Positions 38,664 to 47,009 are shown, numbered from the stretch's first letter. The stretch is 61,150 nucleotides of DNA from Pseudonocardia oceani (GCF_019263585.2 NZ_JADQDF010000003.1:1-61150); one strand, 5' to 3'. Numbers and translations are program-made. Notes: generated by a model from the sequence alone, not told the origin.

Positions 38664-39233
38664 ATGACCCGCGCAGCCACCTCCATCACCGCGGCCAACG
38701 GCGGCACCGCCGTCACCACCCTCGACCGCGTCCCCACCGAGGTGTGGCAGCACATCGAACTCGTCAGCCGCTTGCACGAGGTGCTCGCCCGTACCCGCAA
38801 CGAGGCCACCCTCCCCGCCCTCCTCACCGTGGCCCACCCCCACCTCGCCTACGAACGTCGCCGCCCCCACACCGCCCCGCCCGTCATCGACCTCGCCCTG
38901 GTCCGGCAGCTGTCCCGGCTCCTCGGCGCCGCCCGCTGCCCCGACCTGCTCCTCGCCGTCCTCGACGAGCTCGCACCGCACCTGCACCTCCCCGGGTCGG
39001 CGACCACACCCGCGCCGCTACCGGACGGTGGGGCGCTGTCGGGGCGTGAGGTGCAGGTCCTCGCAGCCATGGCCCGAGGCCGCACCAACGCATCGATCGG
39101 GTCCGAACTGGGCCTGTCGGAGGACACCGTGAAAACCCACGCCCGACGCCTGTTCACCAAGCTCGGCGCCCGCGACCGCGCACACGCCGTCGCCCTCGGC
39201 TACCAGCACGACATCCTCGGCGGTGCCGCATGA
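38664..39233 (+). CDS. LuxR-type HTH protein
   Basis: This 189-residue protein starts at ATG 38664 (AGGTGA seven bases upstream); GTG 38631 is an alternative that overlaps the previous stop. The last ~60 residues are a LuxR/GerE helix-turn-helix: 'LSGREVQVLAAMARGRTNASI', 'GLSEDTVKTHARRLFTKLGARDRAHAVALGY' (split). The N-terminal helical region shows no receiver domain. It probably regulates phage or host transcription from within the early operon. Confidence 0.75.
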   Translation: MTRAATSITAANGGTAVTTLDRVPTEVWQHIELVSRLHEVLARTRNEATLPALLTVAHPHLAYERRRPHTAPPVIDLALVRQLSRLLGAARCPDLLLAVLDELAPHLHLPGSATTPAPLPDGGALSGREVQVLAAMARGRTNASIGSELGLSEDTVKTHARRLFTKLGARDRAHAVALGYQHDILGGAA

Positions 39234-39406
39234 CCGCCCCCGTCAGCGACTTCGAGCAGCTCGCCCGGTTCCGCGACGAACGCAACCAGCTGCGCAACCG
39301 CATCGACGCCTTCGCCCGGCTCGTCGACGCCGCCGAACGTGGCGGGGCGATGGTCATGCGCATCGAGGACGTGCGCCGCGGCCTCAAGATCGGGGCACGG
39401 CGATGA
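39230..39406 (+). CDS. Small helical protein (58 aa)
   Basis: ATG 39230 and TGA 39404-39406 overlap both neighbours by four bases. A coiled helix ('FEQLARFRDERNQLRNRIDAF') precedes 'MVMRIEDVRRGLKIGARR'. It is probably a genuine operon member of unknown role. Confidence 0.45.
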   Translation: MTAPVSDFEQLARFRDERNQLRNRIDAFARLVDAAERGGAMVMRIEDVRRGLKIGARR

Positions 39407-40707
39407 CCGCCCCCGGCTACGCCGAGTTCCTCGCCGCCAAGGCCCGCCGCGTCGAGCACGCCGGCCCCGACGTCGAAGCCGGCCAGATGCACCCGATGCT
39501 GCACGACTGGCAGGCCGAGCTCACCGCCTGGGCCGTCCGCACCGGGCGCGCCGCACTCTGGGAGGACACCGGGCTCGGCAAGACCGTCCAGCAGATCGAA
39601 TGGGCACGCCACTCCGGCGACACCAGCCTCATCGTCGCCCCCCTCGCCGTCTGCCACCAAACCGCCCGCGAAGCGGCGAAGCTCGGCGTCGACGCCCGCT
39701 ACACCCGCGACGGCGGCGCCCTCCCACCCGGCGTGTGGATCACCAACTACGAGCAGGTCTCCAAGTTCGACCCGGCCAGCATCGACGCCGTCGTCCTCGA
39801 CGAGGCGTCGATCCTCAAGAACAGCGACGGCAAGACCCGCCGCCTGCTCACCGACCACTTCGCCGGTGTCCCCCGCCGCCTCGCCTGCACCGCCACACCC
39901 GCCCCGAACGAGCCCGAGGAGCTGTGCAGCCAGGCCGAGTTCCTCGGCCACGCCACCCGCGCCAACATGCTCGCCGCCTACTTCGTCCACGACGACCAGG
40001 GATGGCGGCTCAAGGGCCACGCCCGCGGCCCCATGTTCGCGTGGATGGCGTCCTGGGCCGTGGCGCTGCGCCGCCCGTCGGACCTCGGCTACCCCGACAC
40101 CGGCTACGACCTGCCCGGCCTGGAGATCGTGCCCGAGCTGCTGCCCGTCGCGATCGAGGCCGAAGGCCAGCTGTTCCCCACCGACCTCGGTGGTGTCGGT
40201 GGTCGGGCGAAGGTGCGGCGCGACACCCTCGACGCCCGATGCGGCCGCGCAGTCGACCTCGTCGCCGCCGAACCCGATGAGCCGTGGCTGCTGTGGTGCG
40301 GCCTCAACGACGAGGCCGACGTCCTGACCCGCGCCATCCCGGGGGCGGTCAACGTCGGCGGGTCCATGTCCCCGGAGGAGAAGGCCGAGGCGCTCCTCGG
40401 GTTCGCCGACGGCCACATCAACGTCCTGGTCACGAAGCCGGCGATCGCGTCGCAGGGACTGAACTGGCAGCACTGCGCACGCATGGCGTTCGTCGGGCTG
40501 TCGGACTCGTACGAGCAGTACTACCAGGCGATCCGCCGCTGCTACCGCTACGGCCAGACCCGCGTCGTCCGCGCCCACATCGTGCTGTCGGAGCTGGAGT
40601 CGCAGATCGCCGCGAATGTCGCCCGCAAGGAGCGCGACGCCGCCGCCATGACCGGCGAGCTCGTCGCCGCGATGGCCGCCAACACCCACCACCGGAGGGC
40701 CGCATGA
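39403..40707 (+). CDS. SNF2/DEAD-type helicase
   Basis: This 434-residue superfamily 2 helicase starts at ATG 39403. Motif I is 'GLGKT' (57-61), motif II 'LDEAS' (Asp133-Glu134), motif III 'CTATPAPN' (~162-168), and motif VI 'QAIRRCYRYGQ' (375-385). 'VTKPAIASQGLNWQHC' forms motif V. It overlaps the DNA methyltransferase gene downstream, a pairing common in actinophages. The pair might serve replication fork restart or protect DNA; motor function is certain, role is not. Confidence 0.9.
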   Translation: MTAPGYAEFLAAKARRVEHAGPDVEAGQMHPMLHDWQAELTAWAVRTGRAALWEDTGLGKTVQQIEWARHSGDTSLIVAPLAVCHQTAREAAKLGVDARYTRDGGALPPGVWITNYEQVSKFDPASIDAVVLDEASILKNSDGKTRRLLTDHFAGVPRRLACTATPAPNEPEELCSQAEFLGHATRANMLAAYFVHDDQGWRLKGHARGPMFAWMASWAVALRRPSDLGYPDTGYDLPGLEIVPELLPVAIEAEGQLFPTDLGGVGGRAKVRRDTLDARCGRAVDLVAAEPDEPWLLWCGLNDEADVLTRAIPGAVNVGGSMSPEEKAEALLGFADGHINVLVTKPAIASQGLNWQHCARMAFVGLSDSYEQYYQAIRRCYRYGQTRVVRAHIVLSELESQIAANVARKERDAAAMTGELVAAMAANTHHRRAA

Positions 40708-41681
40708 GCACCGACCTGTACCTCGAGGACGAAGCCCACGGCGACATGTGGTCGCTGCTGCTGGGCGACTCCTGCATCCGCCTCGCCGAGCTCGACACCG
40801 ACTCGGTCGACCTGTCGGTGTGCTCCCCGCCGTTCGACTCCCTGTACACGTACTCGCCCAGCGCCCGGGATCTTGGCAACTCCGCGTCCCGCGGAGAGTT
40901 CCTCGACCACTACGGCTACGTCATCGCCGAGCAGCTGCGCGTCACGAAGCCCGGCCGGGTCGCCTGCGTGCACGTGCAGCAGGTCGCCACGAAGAAGGCC
41001 GTCGACGGGTACAGCGGCCTCACCGACTTCCGCGGCGACGTCATCCGCGCCTTCCAGCGCGCCGGGTGGCTGTTCCACGGCGAGGTCACGGTGTGGAAGG
41101 ACCCGCAGGCCCAGTCGATCCGGACGAAGGCGCACGCGCTGGCGTTCCAGACGAAGAACCGGGACAGCGCCGGCACCCGCCCCGCCCTGGCCGACTACCT
41201 GCTGAAGTTCGTGAAGCCCGGCGACAACGCCGTCCCGATTCCGCACCACGCCACCCGCGGTGAGGTCACCAACGACGACTGGATCGAGTGGGCCTCCCCG
41301 ATCTGGTTCGACCGCACCGACGGGGGCGACGTCGGCGGGGAGCAGCTGGCGCCGGTGTGGCTCGACATCAAGGAGACCCGCACCCTCAACGTCCGCGCCG
41401 GGCGGGAGCACGCCGACGAGCGGCACATCTGCCCGCTGCAGCTGGACTTCATCGAGCGCTGCATCCGGCTGTGGTCCAACCCCGGCGAGACGGTCCTGAC
41501 CCCGTTCGCCGGGATCGGCTCCGAGGTGTTCGTCGCCCGGAAGCTGGGCCGGCGCGGTATCGGCGTCGAGCTGAAGCCCAGCTACTGGCGGACCGCAGTC
41601 GACAACCTGCGCCGTCTCGACACCGAGCTCGACACCCCGGCTCTGCTGGACCTCGACGGCGTGACGGCGGCTGCGTCGTGA
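40704..41681 (+). CDS. Site-specific DNA methyltransferase (N4C/N6A type)
   Basis: This 325-residue protein starts at ATG 40704. The catalytic motif 'CSPPF' at 40-44 is the S-P-P-Y/F type seen in N4-cytosine and some N6-adenine enzymes. The SAM motif 'TPFAGIGSE' (266-274) comes last, so the order is beta class. 'LLGDSCIRLAELDTDSVDLSV' opens the fold. No restriction endonuclease is adjacent, so it is an orphan enzyme, likely to guard phage DNA from host restriction. Confidence 0.9.
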   Translation: MSTDLYLEDEAHGDMWSLLLGDSCIRLAELDTDSVDLSVCSPPFDSLYTYSPSARDLGNSASRGEFLDHYGYVIAEQLRVTKPGRVACVHVQQVATKKAVDGYSGLTDFRGDVIRAFQRAGWLFHGEVTVWKDPQAQSIRTKAHALAFQTKNRDSAGTRPALADYLLKFVKPGDNAVPIPHHATRGEVTNDDWIEWASPIWFDRTDGGDVGGEQLAPVWLDIKETRTLNVRAGREHADERHICPLQLDFIERCIRLWSNPGETVLTPFAGIGSEVFVARKLGRRGIGVELKPSYWRTAVDNLRRLDTELDTPALLDLDGVTAAAS

Positions 41682-42076
41682 GCATCTACTGCAGCTTCGG
41701 CCTGTTCGGCGACGACGGCGACGACTACCCCGCCCCGCTCATCTACCGCCAATCCCACGTCCTCCCCACCGTCGACGACCCCCGCGGCGGCACTCTCGAT
41801 CTCGCCTACATCCCCGGGTTCATCACCCGGGACGGTCGCGACGTCGACGGCGAGCTCGACCCGGACTGCGAGAACGACGGCGTCTGGCCGTTCCTGCGGG
41901 TGTCGCTACGCGCCGAGCAAGGCCTCGCGATGGTCGAGGCCGGCGAACCGGAGGACACCGTCGTCCTCGACCGCGACCAGGTCGCCACCCTGCGCGACGA
42001 GCTCACCGACTGGCTCCTGCGCCACGACGACCTCGACACATGGCTCGACCAGCACACCACCGGAGGTGAGCGCTGA
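41678..42076 (+). CDS. Hypothetical acidic protein (132 aa)
   Basis: GTG 41678 overlaps the methyltransferase stop. The protein starts 'IYCSFGLFGDDGDDYPAPL' and has 'DLAYIPGFITRDGRDVDGEL', 'WPFLRVSLRAEQG' and 'DRDQVATLRDELTDWLLRHDD'. Similar acidic proteins with 'S-Y-C-S-F-G' starts occur in actinobacteria and phages. No function known to me. Confidence 0.5.
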   Translation: MSIYCSFGLFGDDGDDYPAPLIYRQSHVLPTVDDPRGGTLDLAYIPGFITRDGRDVDGELDPDCENDGVWPFLRVSLRAEQGLAMVEAGEPEDTVVLDRDQVATLRDELTDWLLRHDDLDTWLDQHTTGGER

Positions 42077-42522
42077 TGCCCCGCGGCGGGAAGCGCATCG
42101 AACTGCCCCCCAAGCCCTGCCAGAACCCCGACTGCGACGCCCTGTTCCACCGCGGCGCCGACCAGACCACCACCCAGTACAGCCGGCAGAAGTTCTGCTC
42201 GACCGAGTGCCGGGAGAAGGCCGGCCCGCCGATCCGGCAACGCCGCGACATCTGCGGCAAAAGCCTCCACCCCATGGTCGGCGACAACATCCTCCACACC
42301 GGCAACGGGGGCCGCAGGTGCCGGGCGTGCAACGCCGACCGCGACGCCACCCGCAGGGACCGGCAGCCCGGTGCGAGGTCGGGCGGTCGCACCATCCGCC
42401 GCGGCCCCCGACGAGCCGCGCCCGCGCCCGCGCCGGTGGTGCAGGTGGACGGTCCGCGGTGGCGGCCCGCCGGGTTCACCCCCGAGCCGTCCACCTGGCA
42501 TGCCGGGCAGGTCGCGTCGTGA
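42076..42522 (+). CDS. Zinc-finger protein with two Cys4-like clusters
   Basis: This 148-residue protein has 'PCQNPDCDALFHRGADQTTTQY' with 'FCSTECREK' as a first cluster, and 'DICGKSLHP' with 'RRCRACNADRDATRRDRQ' as a second. The HNH catalytic residues are not seen between them, although the clusters resemble those of HNH enzymes. A Pro/Arg-rich tail follows. It may be a nucleic-acid-binding protein or a decayed nuclease. Confidence 0.5.
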   Translation: MPRGGKRIELPPKPCQNPDCDALFHRGADQTTTQYSRQKFCSTECREKAGPPIRQRRDICGKSLHPMVGDNILHTGNGGRRCRACNADRDATRRDRQPGARSGGRTIRRGPRRAAPAPAPVVQVDGPRWRPAGFTPEPSTWHAGQVAS

Positions 42523-42815
42523 TCCGCCACGCCACCGGCTCCCGCCACCCGGCCCGCGCCCGCTGCACCTGCCAGCCCGCCCCGGCCGACGACCGCGAGC
42601 TCCTCATCGTCGCCCGCATCGCCGCCGGCATCCCCCTCGGCCAGGTCGCGACCGAGCTCCACCACACCGAGTCGTCCATCTCCACCTACGTGAAGCGGGC
42701 CCGGGAACGGGTCGGTGCACGGGACAAGGCGCACCTGGTGGCGATCGCGTTCCGGGACCGGCTCATCGGGTTCGACCGCGACGGCCGCGTCGTCGTCGCC
42801 GGACGTGCGGGATGA
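42519..42815 (+). CDS. Small LuxR-like HTH protein (98 aa)
   Basis: GTG 42519 is the start. After a Cys-containing lead ('ARCTCQPAP'), the HTH reads 'DDRELLIVARIAAGIPLGQVA', 'TESSISTYVKRARERVGARDKAHLVAIAF' in two pieces. This is the same layout as the HTH at the end of the 38664 protein ('GARDRAHAVALGY'), so the two share an origin. It probably binds DNA. Confidence 0.65.
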   Translation: MIRHATGSRHPARARCTCQPAPADDRELLIVARIAAGIPLGQVATELHHTESSISTYVKRARERVGARDKAHLVAIAFRDRLIGFDRDGRVVVAGRAG

Positions 42816-42973
42816 ACGCCGACTCCCCGCTCGTCGAACTGCGGCGCGAGCTCTACCGCCAGCTCGCCGCCGGCACCCGCTTCGTCCGCATCGGTGACGT
42901 CCTCAAGGCCCTCGAGCAGCACGACCTCGACCAGCTCCCCCGCTCCCCCGACCAGAACCAGGTGATCCAGTGA
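42812..42973 (+). CDS. Small hypothetical protein (53 aa)
   Basis: ATG 42812 and the stop at 42973 overlap both neighbours. The protein reads 'SPLVELRRELYRQLAAGTRF' and 'IGDVLKALEQHDLDQLP', two helices. It lies directly before the exonuclease gene. Function unknown. Confidence 0.45.
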   Translation: MNADSPLVELRRELYRQLAAGTRFVRIGDVLKALEQHDLDQLPRSPDQNQVIQ

Positions 42974-43857
42974 CCACACCGACCGGGATCCTCGTCCCAC
43001 GCATCGAGGTCGGCGACCCCGAGTGGCTGCGCGTCATGTCGGCCTCGAAGATCGCCGCCGTCCTGGGGTTGAGCCCCTGGGAGTCAAGGTTCAGTCTCTA
43101 CCACCGCATGACCGGGATGGTCAGCGACGACGGCAACGACGCCACCCGCCGCGGCCACTACCTCGAGCCCGCGATCGCCGCCTGGTTCGCCGACCAGCAC
43201 CCCGACTACCGGGTCGAGACGACCGGGACGTGGCTGCACCACGCGCGCCCCACTCAGGCCGCCACCCCTGACCGGCTGGTGATCGACCCCGATGGCAACT
43301 TCGAGCTCCTCGAGTGCAAGACCTCCGCCGTCACCGAGGGCTGGGGCGAGGCCGGCACCGACGAGATCCCCGTCTACTACCGGGCGCAGGTCATCTGGCA
43401 GCTCGACACCCTCGGCCTCGACCACTGCCACGTCGCGGTGCTGCTGCCGTTCCTCGAGTTCCGCTCCTACGTCGTCGAGTACGCCGCGGAGGAGGCCGCG
43501 GTCATGCGGGGCGCCGCCGCGGTGTTCCTCGCCGACGTCGCCGCCGGGAACCGGCCGGCCATCGACGACAGCTACGCCACCTTCCAGGTCGTGCGCGAGC
43601 TGCACCCCGACATCGACGGCGACGAGCGCGAGGTCGACGCCGAGACCGTCCAGGCCTGGCGCCGCGCCTGCGCCACCTTCGACGCCGCCAAGGCCGACAA
43701 GCAGCTGCGCACCAGCCGGCTCCTCGACGCCATGGGCACCGCCCGCTACGCCACCTCGGGGGGCGAGCGGATCGCCATGCGCGTCCCCGGCCGTGGCACC
43801 AACCCGCCCTTCCTGCGGCCCTGCAAGGCCGTCACCAGCATCGGAGAAGCTGCATGA
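42970..43857 (+). CDS. YqaJ-family exonuclease (recombination)
   Basis: This 295-residue protein starts at GTG 42970. The N-terminus has 'MSASKIAAVLGLSPWESRFSLYHRMTG' (split) and 'RRGHYLEPAIAAWF'. The PD-(D/E)xK core includes D101 in 'TPDRLVID' and 'ELLECKTS' (Glu115, Lys117), followed by 'YYRAQVIWQLDTLGLDHCHVAVL'. YqaJ/lambda Exo-like enzymes make 3' overhangs for a RecT annealase. RecT follows after an inserted HNH gene. Confidence 0.9.
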   Translation: MTTPTGILVPRIEVGDPEWLRVMSASKIAAVLGLSPWESRFSLYHRMTGMVSDDGNDATRRGHYLEPAIAAWFADQHPDYRVETTGTWLHHARPTQAATPDRLVIDPDGNFELLECKTSAVTEGWGEAGTDEIPVYYRAQVIWQLDTLGLDHCHVAVLLPFLEFRSYVVEYAAEEAAVMRGAAAVFLADVAAGNRPAIDDSYATFQVVRELHPDIDGDEREVDAETVQAWRRACATFDAAKADKQLRTSRLLDAMGTARYATSGGERIAMRVPGRGTNPPFLRPCKAVTSIGEAA

Positions 43858-44414
43858 CCGAGGCGTGTGGCCCTGCCTGCCGACCCGGACGTCGTCGGCG
43901 CGGCATGTGCTGGATCCACTACAGCGCCGCCCTGCGATCCGGGGCGATTCGCCGACTAACACCTGTTCAGCGTTTCCAGTCGTACGTCGACTCCAGCGCA
44001 GGGACCGATGCCTGCTGGCCTTGGCGTGGCTACGTCAACAAGGACGGCTACGGCGTCTTCCATTGGTCCAGCAGGAGCGTTCAGAAGGCTCACCGGGTTG
44101 CGTACGGAATCGAGCACGGCGAGTTGTCGAGCGATCTCGTTCCTGACCACACCTGTCACAGCGAGGACCACGCCTGTCCCGGCGGACCGACCTGTTCCCA
44201 CCGGCGCTGCGTGAACCCGCGCCACCTCGAAGCGGTCACGGCCGTCGAGAACATCCGACGCGGACGCGTCGGCCAGCTCAACTCCGCGAAGACGTGCTGC
44301 CCGCAGGGGCATGCGTACAGCCCGGAGAACACCTCCGTTCACAACGGCCGCCGGACCTGCAGGAGCTGTCAGCGCGAAGCGGGCCGTCGATACCGACTCT
44401 CTAGGAGCGCATGA
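43854..44414 (+). CDS. HNH homing-type endonuclease between exonuclease and recT
   Basis: This 186-residue protein starts at ATG 43854 in the exonuclease stop. An N-terminal Cys/His knuckle ('CGPACRPGRRRRGMCWIHY') leads into 'CWPWRGYVNKDGYGVF', 'LVPDHTCHSEDHACPGG' and 'CVNPRHLEAVTAVENIRRG', then 'CPQGHAYSPENT' and a final CRSC. This is the HNH_3-like form found in many phages. It shares this plan with 45286-45897, and the two bracket recT. Both keep the flanking operon frames intact. Confidence 0.88.
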   Translation: MTEACGPACRPGRRRRGMCWIHYSAALRSGAIRRLTPVQRFQSYVDSSAGTDACWPWRGYVNKDGYGVFHWSSRSVQKAHRVAYGIEHGELSSDLVPDHTCHSEDHACPGGPTCSHRRCVNPRHLEAVTAVENIRRGRVGQLNSAKTCCPQGHAYSPENTSVHNGRRTCRSCQREAGRRYRLSRSA

Positions 44415-45283
44415 TGAGTGCTGAAACGATCACCAACGCCGTAGCCAAGCGCGACACCGGACCCGCCGCCATGGTCAAGCAGTACGGCAGCGACTTCCAG
44501 GCCGTGCTCCCTTCCCACATCAAGCCCGAGCAGTGGATCCGCCTCGCGCAGGGCGCGCTCAAGAAGGGCCGCAAGCAGGGGGGCCGGTTCGAGCTGGAGA
44601 TCGCCGCCGGCAACAACCCCGGCGTGTTCCTCGCCGCGCTCCTCGACGCCGCGCGCCTGGGCCTCGAGCCCGGCACCGAGCAGTTCTACCTGACCCCGCG
44701 CAAGGTGAAGGGTCAGCTGGAGATCCTCGGGATCGTCGGCTACCAGGGCCTCATTGAGCTCATGTACCGGGCCGGCGCCATCTCCTCCGTCGTCGCCGAG
44801 TGCGTCTACGAGCACGACACGTTCCGGTTCCGCCCGGGGCAGGACGAGATCCCCACCCACGAGATCGACTGGGACGCCGACGACCGCGGCAACCTGCGCC
44901 TCGTCTACGCCTTCGCGCGGATGAAGGACGGCGCCACCTCGAAGGTTGTCGTCCTCAACCGCGCCGCCATCCAGCGGATCAAGGCCACCTCGCAGGGCGC
45001 CGACTCCCAGTACAGCCCCTGGACCACGAGCGAGCCGGCGATGTGGCTCAAGTCCGCGGTGCGCCAGCTCGCGAAGTGGGTGCCGACCTCCGCCGAGTAC
45101 ATGCGCGAGCAGCTGCGCGCGGTGCGCGACGTCGCGGCCGAGCCTGCCGGCATGGACACCCCGCGGGTGCCCGGCGAGCTGGCCGTGCAGGACGTGTCAC
45201 ACCTGCCGGTCGACGCAGTACTCGACGCCGAGCTCGTCGGCGACCGCTCTGACGAGGTCACGGAGCTCGAGGGAGGGCAGTAG
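44411..45283 (+). CDS. recT: RecT-family single-strand annealing protein
   Basis: This 290-residue protein has tandem ATGs at 44411/44414 behind AGGAG. It shows the RecT core: 'VLPSHIKPEQWIRLAQGALKK', 'GNNPGVFLAALLDAARLGLEPG', 'FYLTPRKVKGQLEILGIVGYQGLIELMYRAG' (split), 'LVYAFARMKDGATSKVVVLNR' and 'PWTTSEPAMWLKSAVRQLAKWVP'. It anneals complementary single strands made by the YqaJ exonuclease and could circularise or repair phage DNA. It is flanked by two related HNH genes. Confidence 0.95.
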   Translation: MMSAETITNAVAKRDTGPAAMVKQYGSDFQAVLPSHIKPEQWIRLAQGALKKGRKQGGRFELEIAAGNNPGVFLAALLDAARLGLEPGTEQFYLTPRKVKGQLEILGIVGYQGLIELMYRAGAISSVVAECVYEHDTFRFRPGQDEIPTHEIDWDADDRGNLRLVYAFARMKDGATSKVVVLNRAAIQRIKATSQGADSQYSPWTTSEPAMWLKSAVRQLAKWVPTSAEYMREQLRAVRDVAAEPAGMDTPRVPGELAVQDVSHLPVDAVLDAELVGDRSDEVTELEGGQ

Positions 45284-45285
45284 GC

Positions 45286-45897
45286 GTGCGGCGGAAACGA
45301 AACTCGGCAACTGCACCGCCCTGCTCTCTCGGCGGGTGCACCGCTCCGCGATCAGCAAAGGGGCTGTGCAATCGGCACTACCAGGCCCTGATGCGCCACG
45401 GCGATCCGTACGGCGGCTCCGTGCCGCTCTCGATGTCTGAACGGTTCGAGAGGTTGATCGACAAGGACGGTCCGACACCCAGCACGTTCCGGCACCGCGG
45501 GCCCTGCTGGTTGTGGCGTCTCGAGCCCGGGAAGAACGGTTACGGCAGCTTCCGGCCGTCGCGCAGCCTTCGCTGGATCGCTCATCGGTACAGCTGGGAG
45601 ATCCACCGCGGCCCAATTCCGGCCGGCCTGGTCATCGACCACCTGTGCAGGAACCGGATGTGCGTCAACCCGAGCCACCTGGAGCCGGTCACGACCGCCG
45701 AGAACAACCGACGCGGCATGGGGATCTCCACCTTCAACGCGCTCAAGAAGGAGTGTCCCTACGGGCACCCCTACACGCCGGAGAACACCTACCGCCCGCC
45801 GAGCAGGCCCAACACCCGCAAGTGCATCGAGTGCGCTCGCATCCGCGACCGGCAACCCCACCGCCTCGCACGCAAGCACGTACGAAAGGCAGCCTGA
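45286..45897 (+). CDS. HNH homing-type endonuclease between recT and ssb
   Basis: This 203-residue protein starts at GTG 45286, two bases after the recT stop. It has the knuckle 'CSLGGCTAPRSAKGLCNRHY', then 'CWLWRLEPGKNGYGSFRP', 'LVIDHLCRNRMCVNPSHLEPV' (split) and 'CPYGHPYTPENT', and ends with a CIEC. It is a clear relative of 43854-44414. Its stop overlaps the ssb ATG by one base. The two enzymes may have spread one from the other, or arrived separately. Confidence 0.88.
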   Translation: MRRKRNSATAPPCSLGGCTAPRSAKGLCNRHYQALMRHGDPYGGSVPLSMSERFERLIDKDGPTPSTFRHRGPCWLWRLEPGKNGYGSFRPSRSLRWIAHRYSWEIHRGPIPAGLVIDHLCRNRMCVNPSHLEPVTTAENNRRGMGISTFNALKKECPYGHPYTPENTYRPPSRPNTRKCIECARIRDRQPHRLARKHVRKAA

Positions 45898-46367
45898 TGT
45901 CACTCCCCAAGGTCCAAGGCGAGGTCGCTCGTCTGTGGGACGCGCCTGAACTCAGATTCACTTCGGCTGGCAAAGCGGTCTGCTCGGTGCCCCTGGTCTT
46001 CAACAAGCGCCGCAAGAACCAGGGCAGCGGCGAGTGGGAAGACGTCGGCTCCATGTTCGTCCGTGCCTCCGCCTGGGAGCAGCTCGCAGAGAACTGCGCC
46101 GAGAGCCTGTCCAAGGGCGACGAGGTGATCGTCTCTGGCGAGCTTTCACTCCGTGAGTACGACCGCAAGGACGGCAGCGGTAAAGGCACCTCGGTGGAGA
46201 TGAACATCTTCGCCATCGGGCCGAGCCTGTCTCGCGCCACGGCGAAGGTCGCGAAGGTGTCGCGCGACGGCGCTGCTGCTACGCCCCGAGCAGCTGGCGA
46301 CGAGGTCGACCCGTGGAGCTCCGCGCCGACAGGTGCAGCGACCGACGACTCCGAGATCCCGTTCTGA
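45897..46367 (+). CDS. ssb: Single-stranded DNA-binding protein
   Basis: This 156-residue protein starts at ATG 45897. The OB-fold text is present: 'LPKVQGEVARLWDAPELRFT', 'GKAVCSVPLVFNKRRKN', 'MFVRASAWEQLAENCAESLSKGDEVIVSGELS' (split), 'VEMNIFAIGPSL'. The tail ends 'DDSEIPF', the classic acidic tip that recruits partner proteins. It works with the YqaJ/RecT pair and the replication genes downstream. Confidence 0.93.
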   Translation: MSLPKVQGEVARLWDAPELRFTSAGKAVCSVPLVFNKRRKNQGSGEWEDVGSMFVRASAWEQLAENCAESLSKGDEVIVSGELSLREYDRKDGSGKGTSVEMNIFAIGPSLSRATAKVAKVSRDGAAATPRAAGDEVDPWSSAPTGAATDDSEIPF

Positions 46368-46405
46368 TCCCGCATCCCGAACCGCCCCCAACGAGAGGTA
46401 CCTCC

Positions 46406-46687
46406 ATGAGCACCACGACCTACGGCTCTCTGACCGGCTCGAACTACGGCTTCACCATCACCCCGGACACCGGCGCGAAGGCGCCCAAGCCCCCGTCAGG
46501 GCTGGTCGTCACCCAGGCCGTGCAGACGAAGGACGGCTGGCTCGGTCAGGTGATCGTCGACAAGGAGATCGTCTGGGAGAGCGACCGCCACGAGGACGGC
46601 GAGGACGCGATCCAGTCGGCGAACGCGCGGGTCGTCGAGGCGTTCAAGACGCTGTTCGGCTGGCAGTCGCCGCAGTCGCAGCCCTGA
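46406..46687 (+). CDS. Hypothetical protein after ssb (93 aa)
   Basis: ATG 46406 follows AGAGGTA. The protein has 'NYGFTITPDTGAKAPKPPSG', 'TQAVQTKDGWLGQVIVDKEIVWE' (split) and 'AIQSANARVVEAFKTLFGW', a small beta plus helix fold. It is the last gene before a strong terminator. Function unknown. Confidence 0.5.
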   Translation: MSTTTYGSLTGSNYGFTITPDTGAKAPKPPSGLVVTQAVQTKDGWLGQVIVDKEIVWESDRHEDGEDAIQSANARVVEAFKTLFGWQSPQSQP

Positions 46688-46693
46688 GAACAC

Positions 46694-46732
46694 ACCAGCG
46701 GCCCGCGTGTTGCCGAACCGCGGGCCGCTGGT
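46694..46732. terminator. Strong hairpin at the end of the recombination operon
   Basis: ACCAGCGGCCCGCG (46694-46707) pairs perfectly with CGCGGGCCGCTGGT (46719-46732), a 14-bp stem with an 11-base loop. It separates the ssb operon from a convergent minus-strand HTH gene, so it may work in both directions. Confidence 0.8.
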
Positions 46733-46781
46733 GGCCATCCCCCTGCCCGCTCCCCAGCGGCAGGAGATCCCCGAGAGGACG

Positions 46782-47009
46782 TCAGTCGTGATCGACCGAG
46801 CCGCGTTCCTCGCGCTCCGCATCGGCGAGGCGCCGGACATGCTCGCGCGTGTAGCCGGTGATGCCGACAACGTCGACCTGTCGCATTCCGTCTTCGAGCG
46901 CCGCGAGGATCGCCGCGCGCTCCGCCAGGCGAGCAGCCTCGGCCTGCTTCACGAGGCGCTTGCGCCGGCCGGTGGCAGCCCTGAGCTGCGCTTCTGGCGT
47001 CGACTCCAT
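46782..47009 (-). CDS. Small HTH protein on the minus strand (75 aa)
   Basis: ATG 47009 is the start. A charged helix ('GRRKRLVKQAEAARLAERAA') is followed by a helix-turn-helix 'MRQVDVVGITGYTREHVRRLADAE'. It lies alone on the minus strand, divergent from the replication operon and convergent with the ssb operon. It probably controls the promoter region at 47010-47216, which contains a palindrome. Confidence 0.65.
   Translation of the reverse strand: MESTPEAQLRAATGRRKRLVKQAEAARLAERAAILAALEDGMRQVDVVGITGYTREHVRRLADAEREERGSVDHD

Noticed and set aside
42076..42522. HNH endonuclease call for the zinc-cluster protein
   Set aside because: The Cys clusters resemble HNH proteins, but no DH...N...H catalytic set lies between them.
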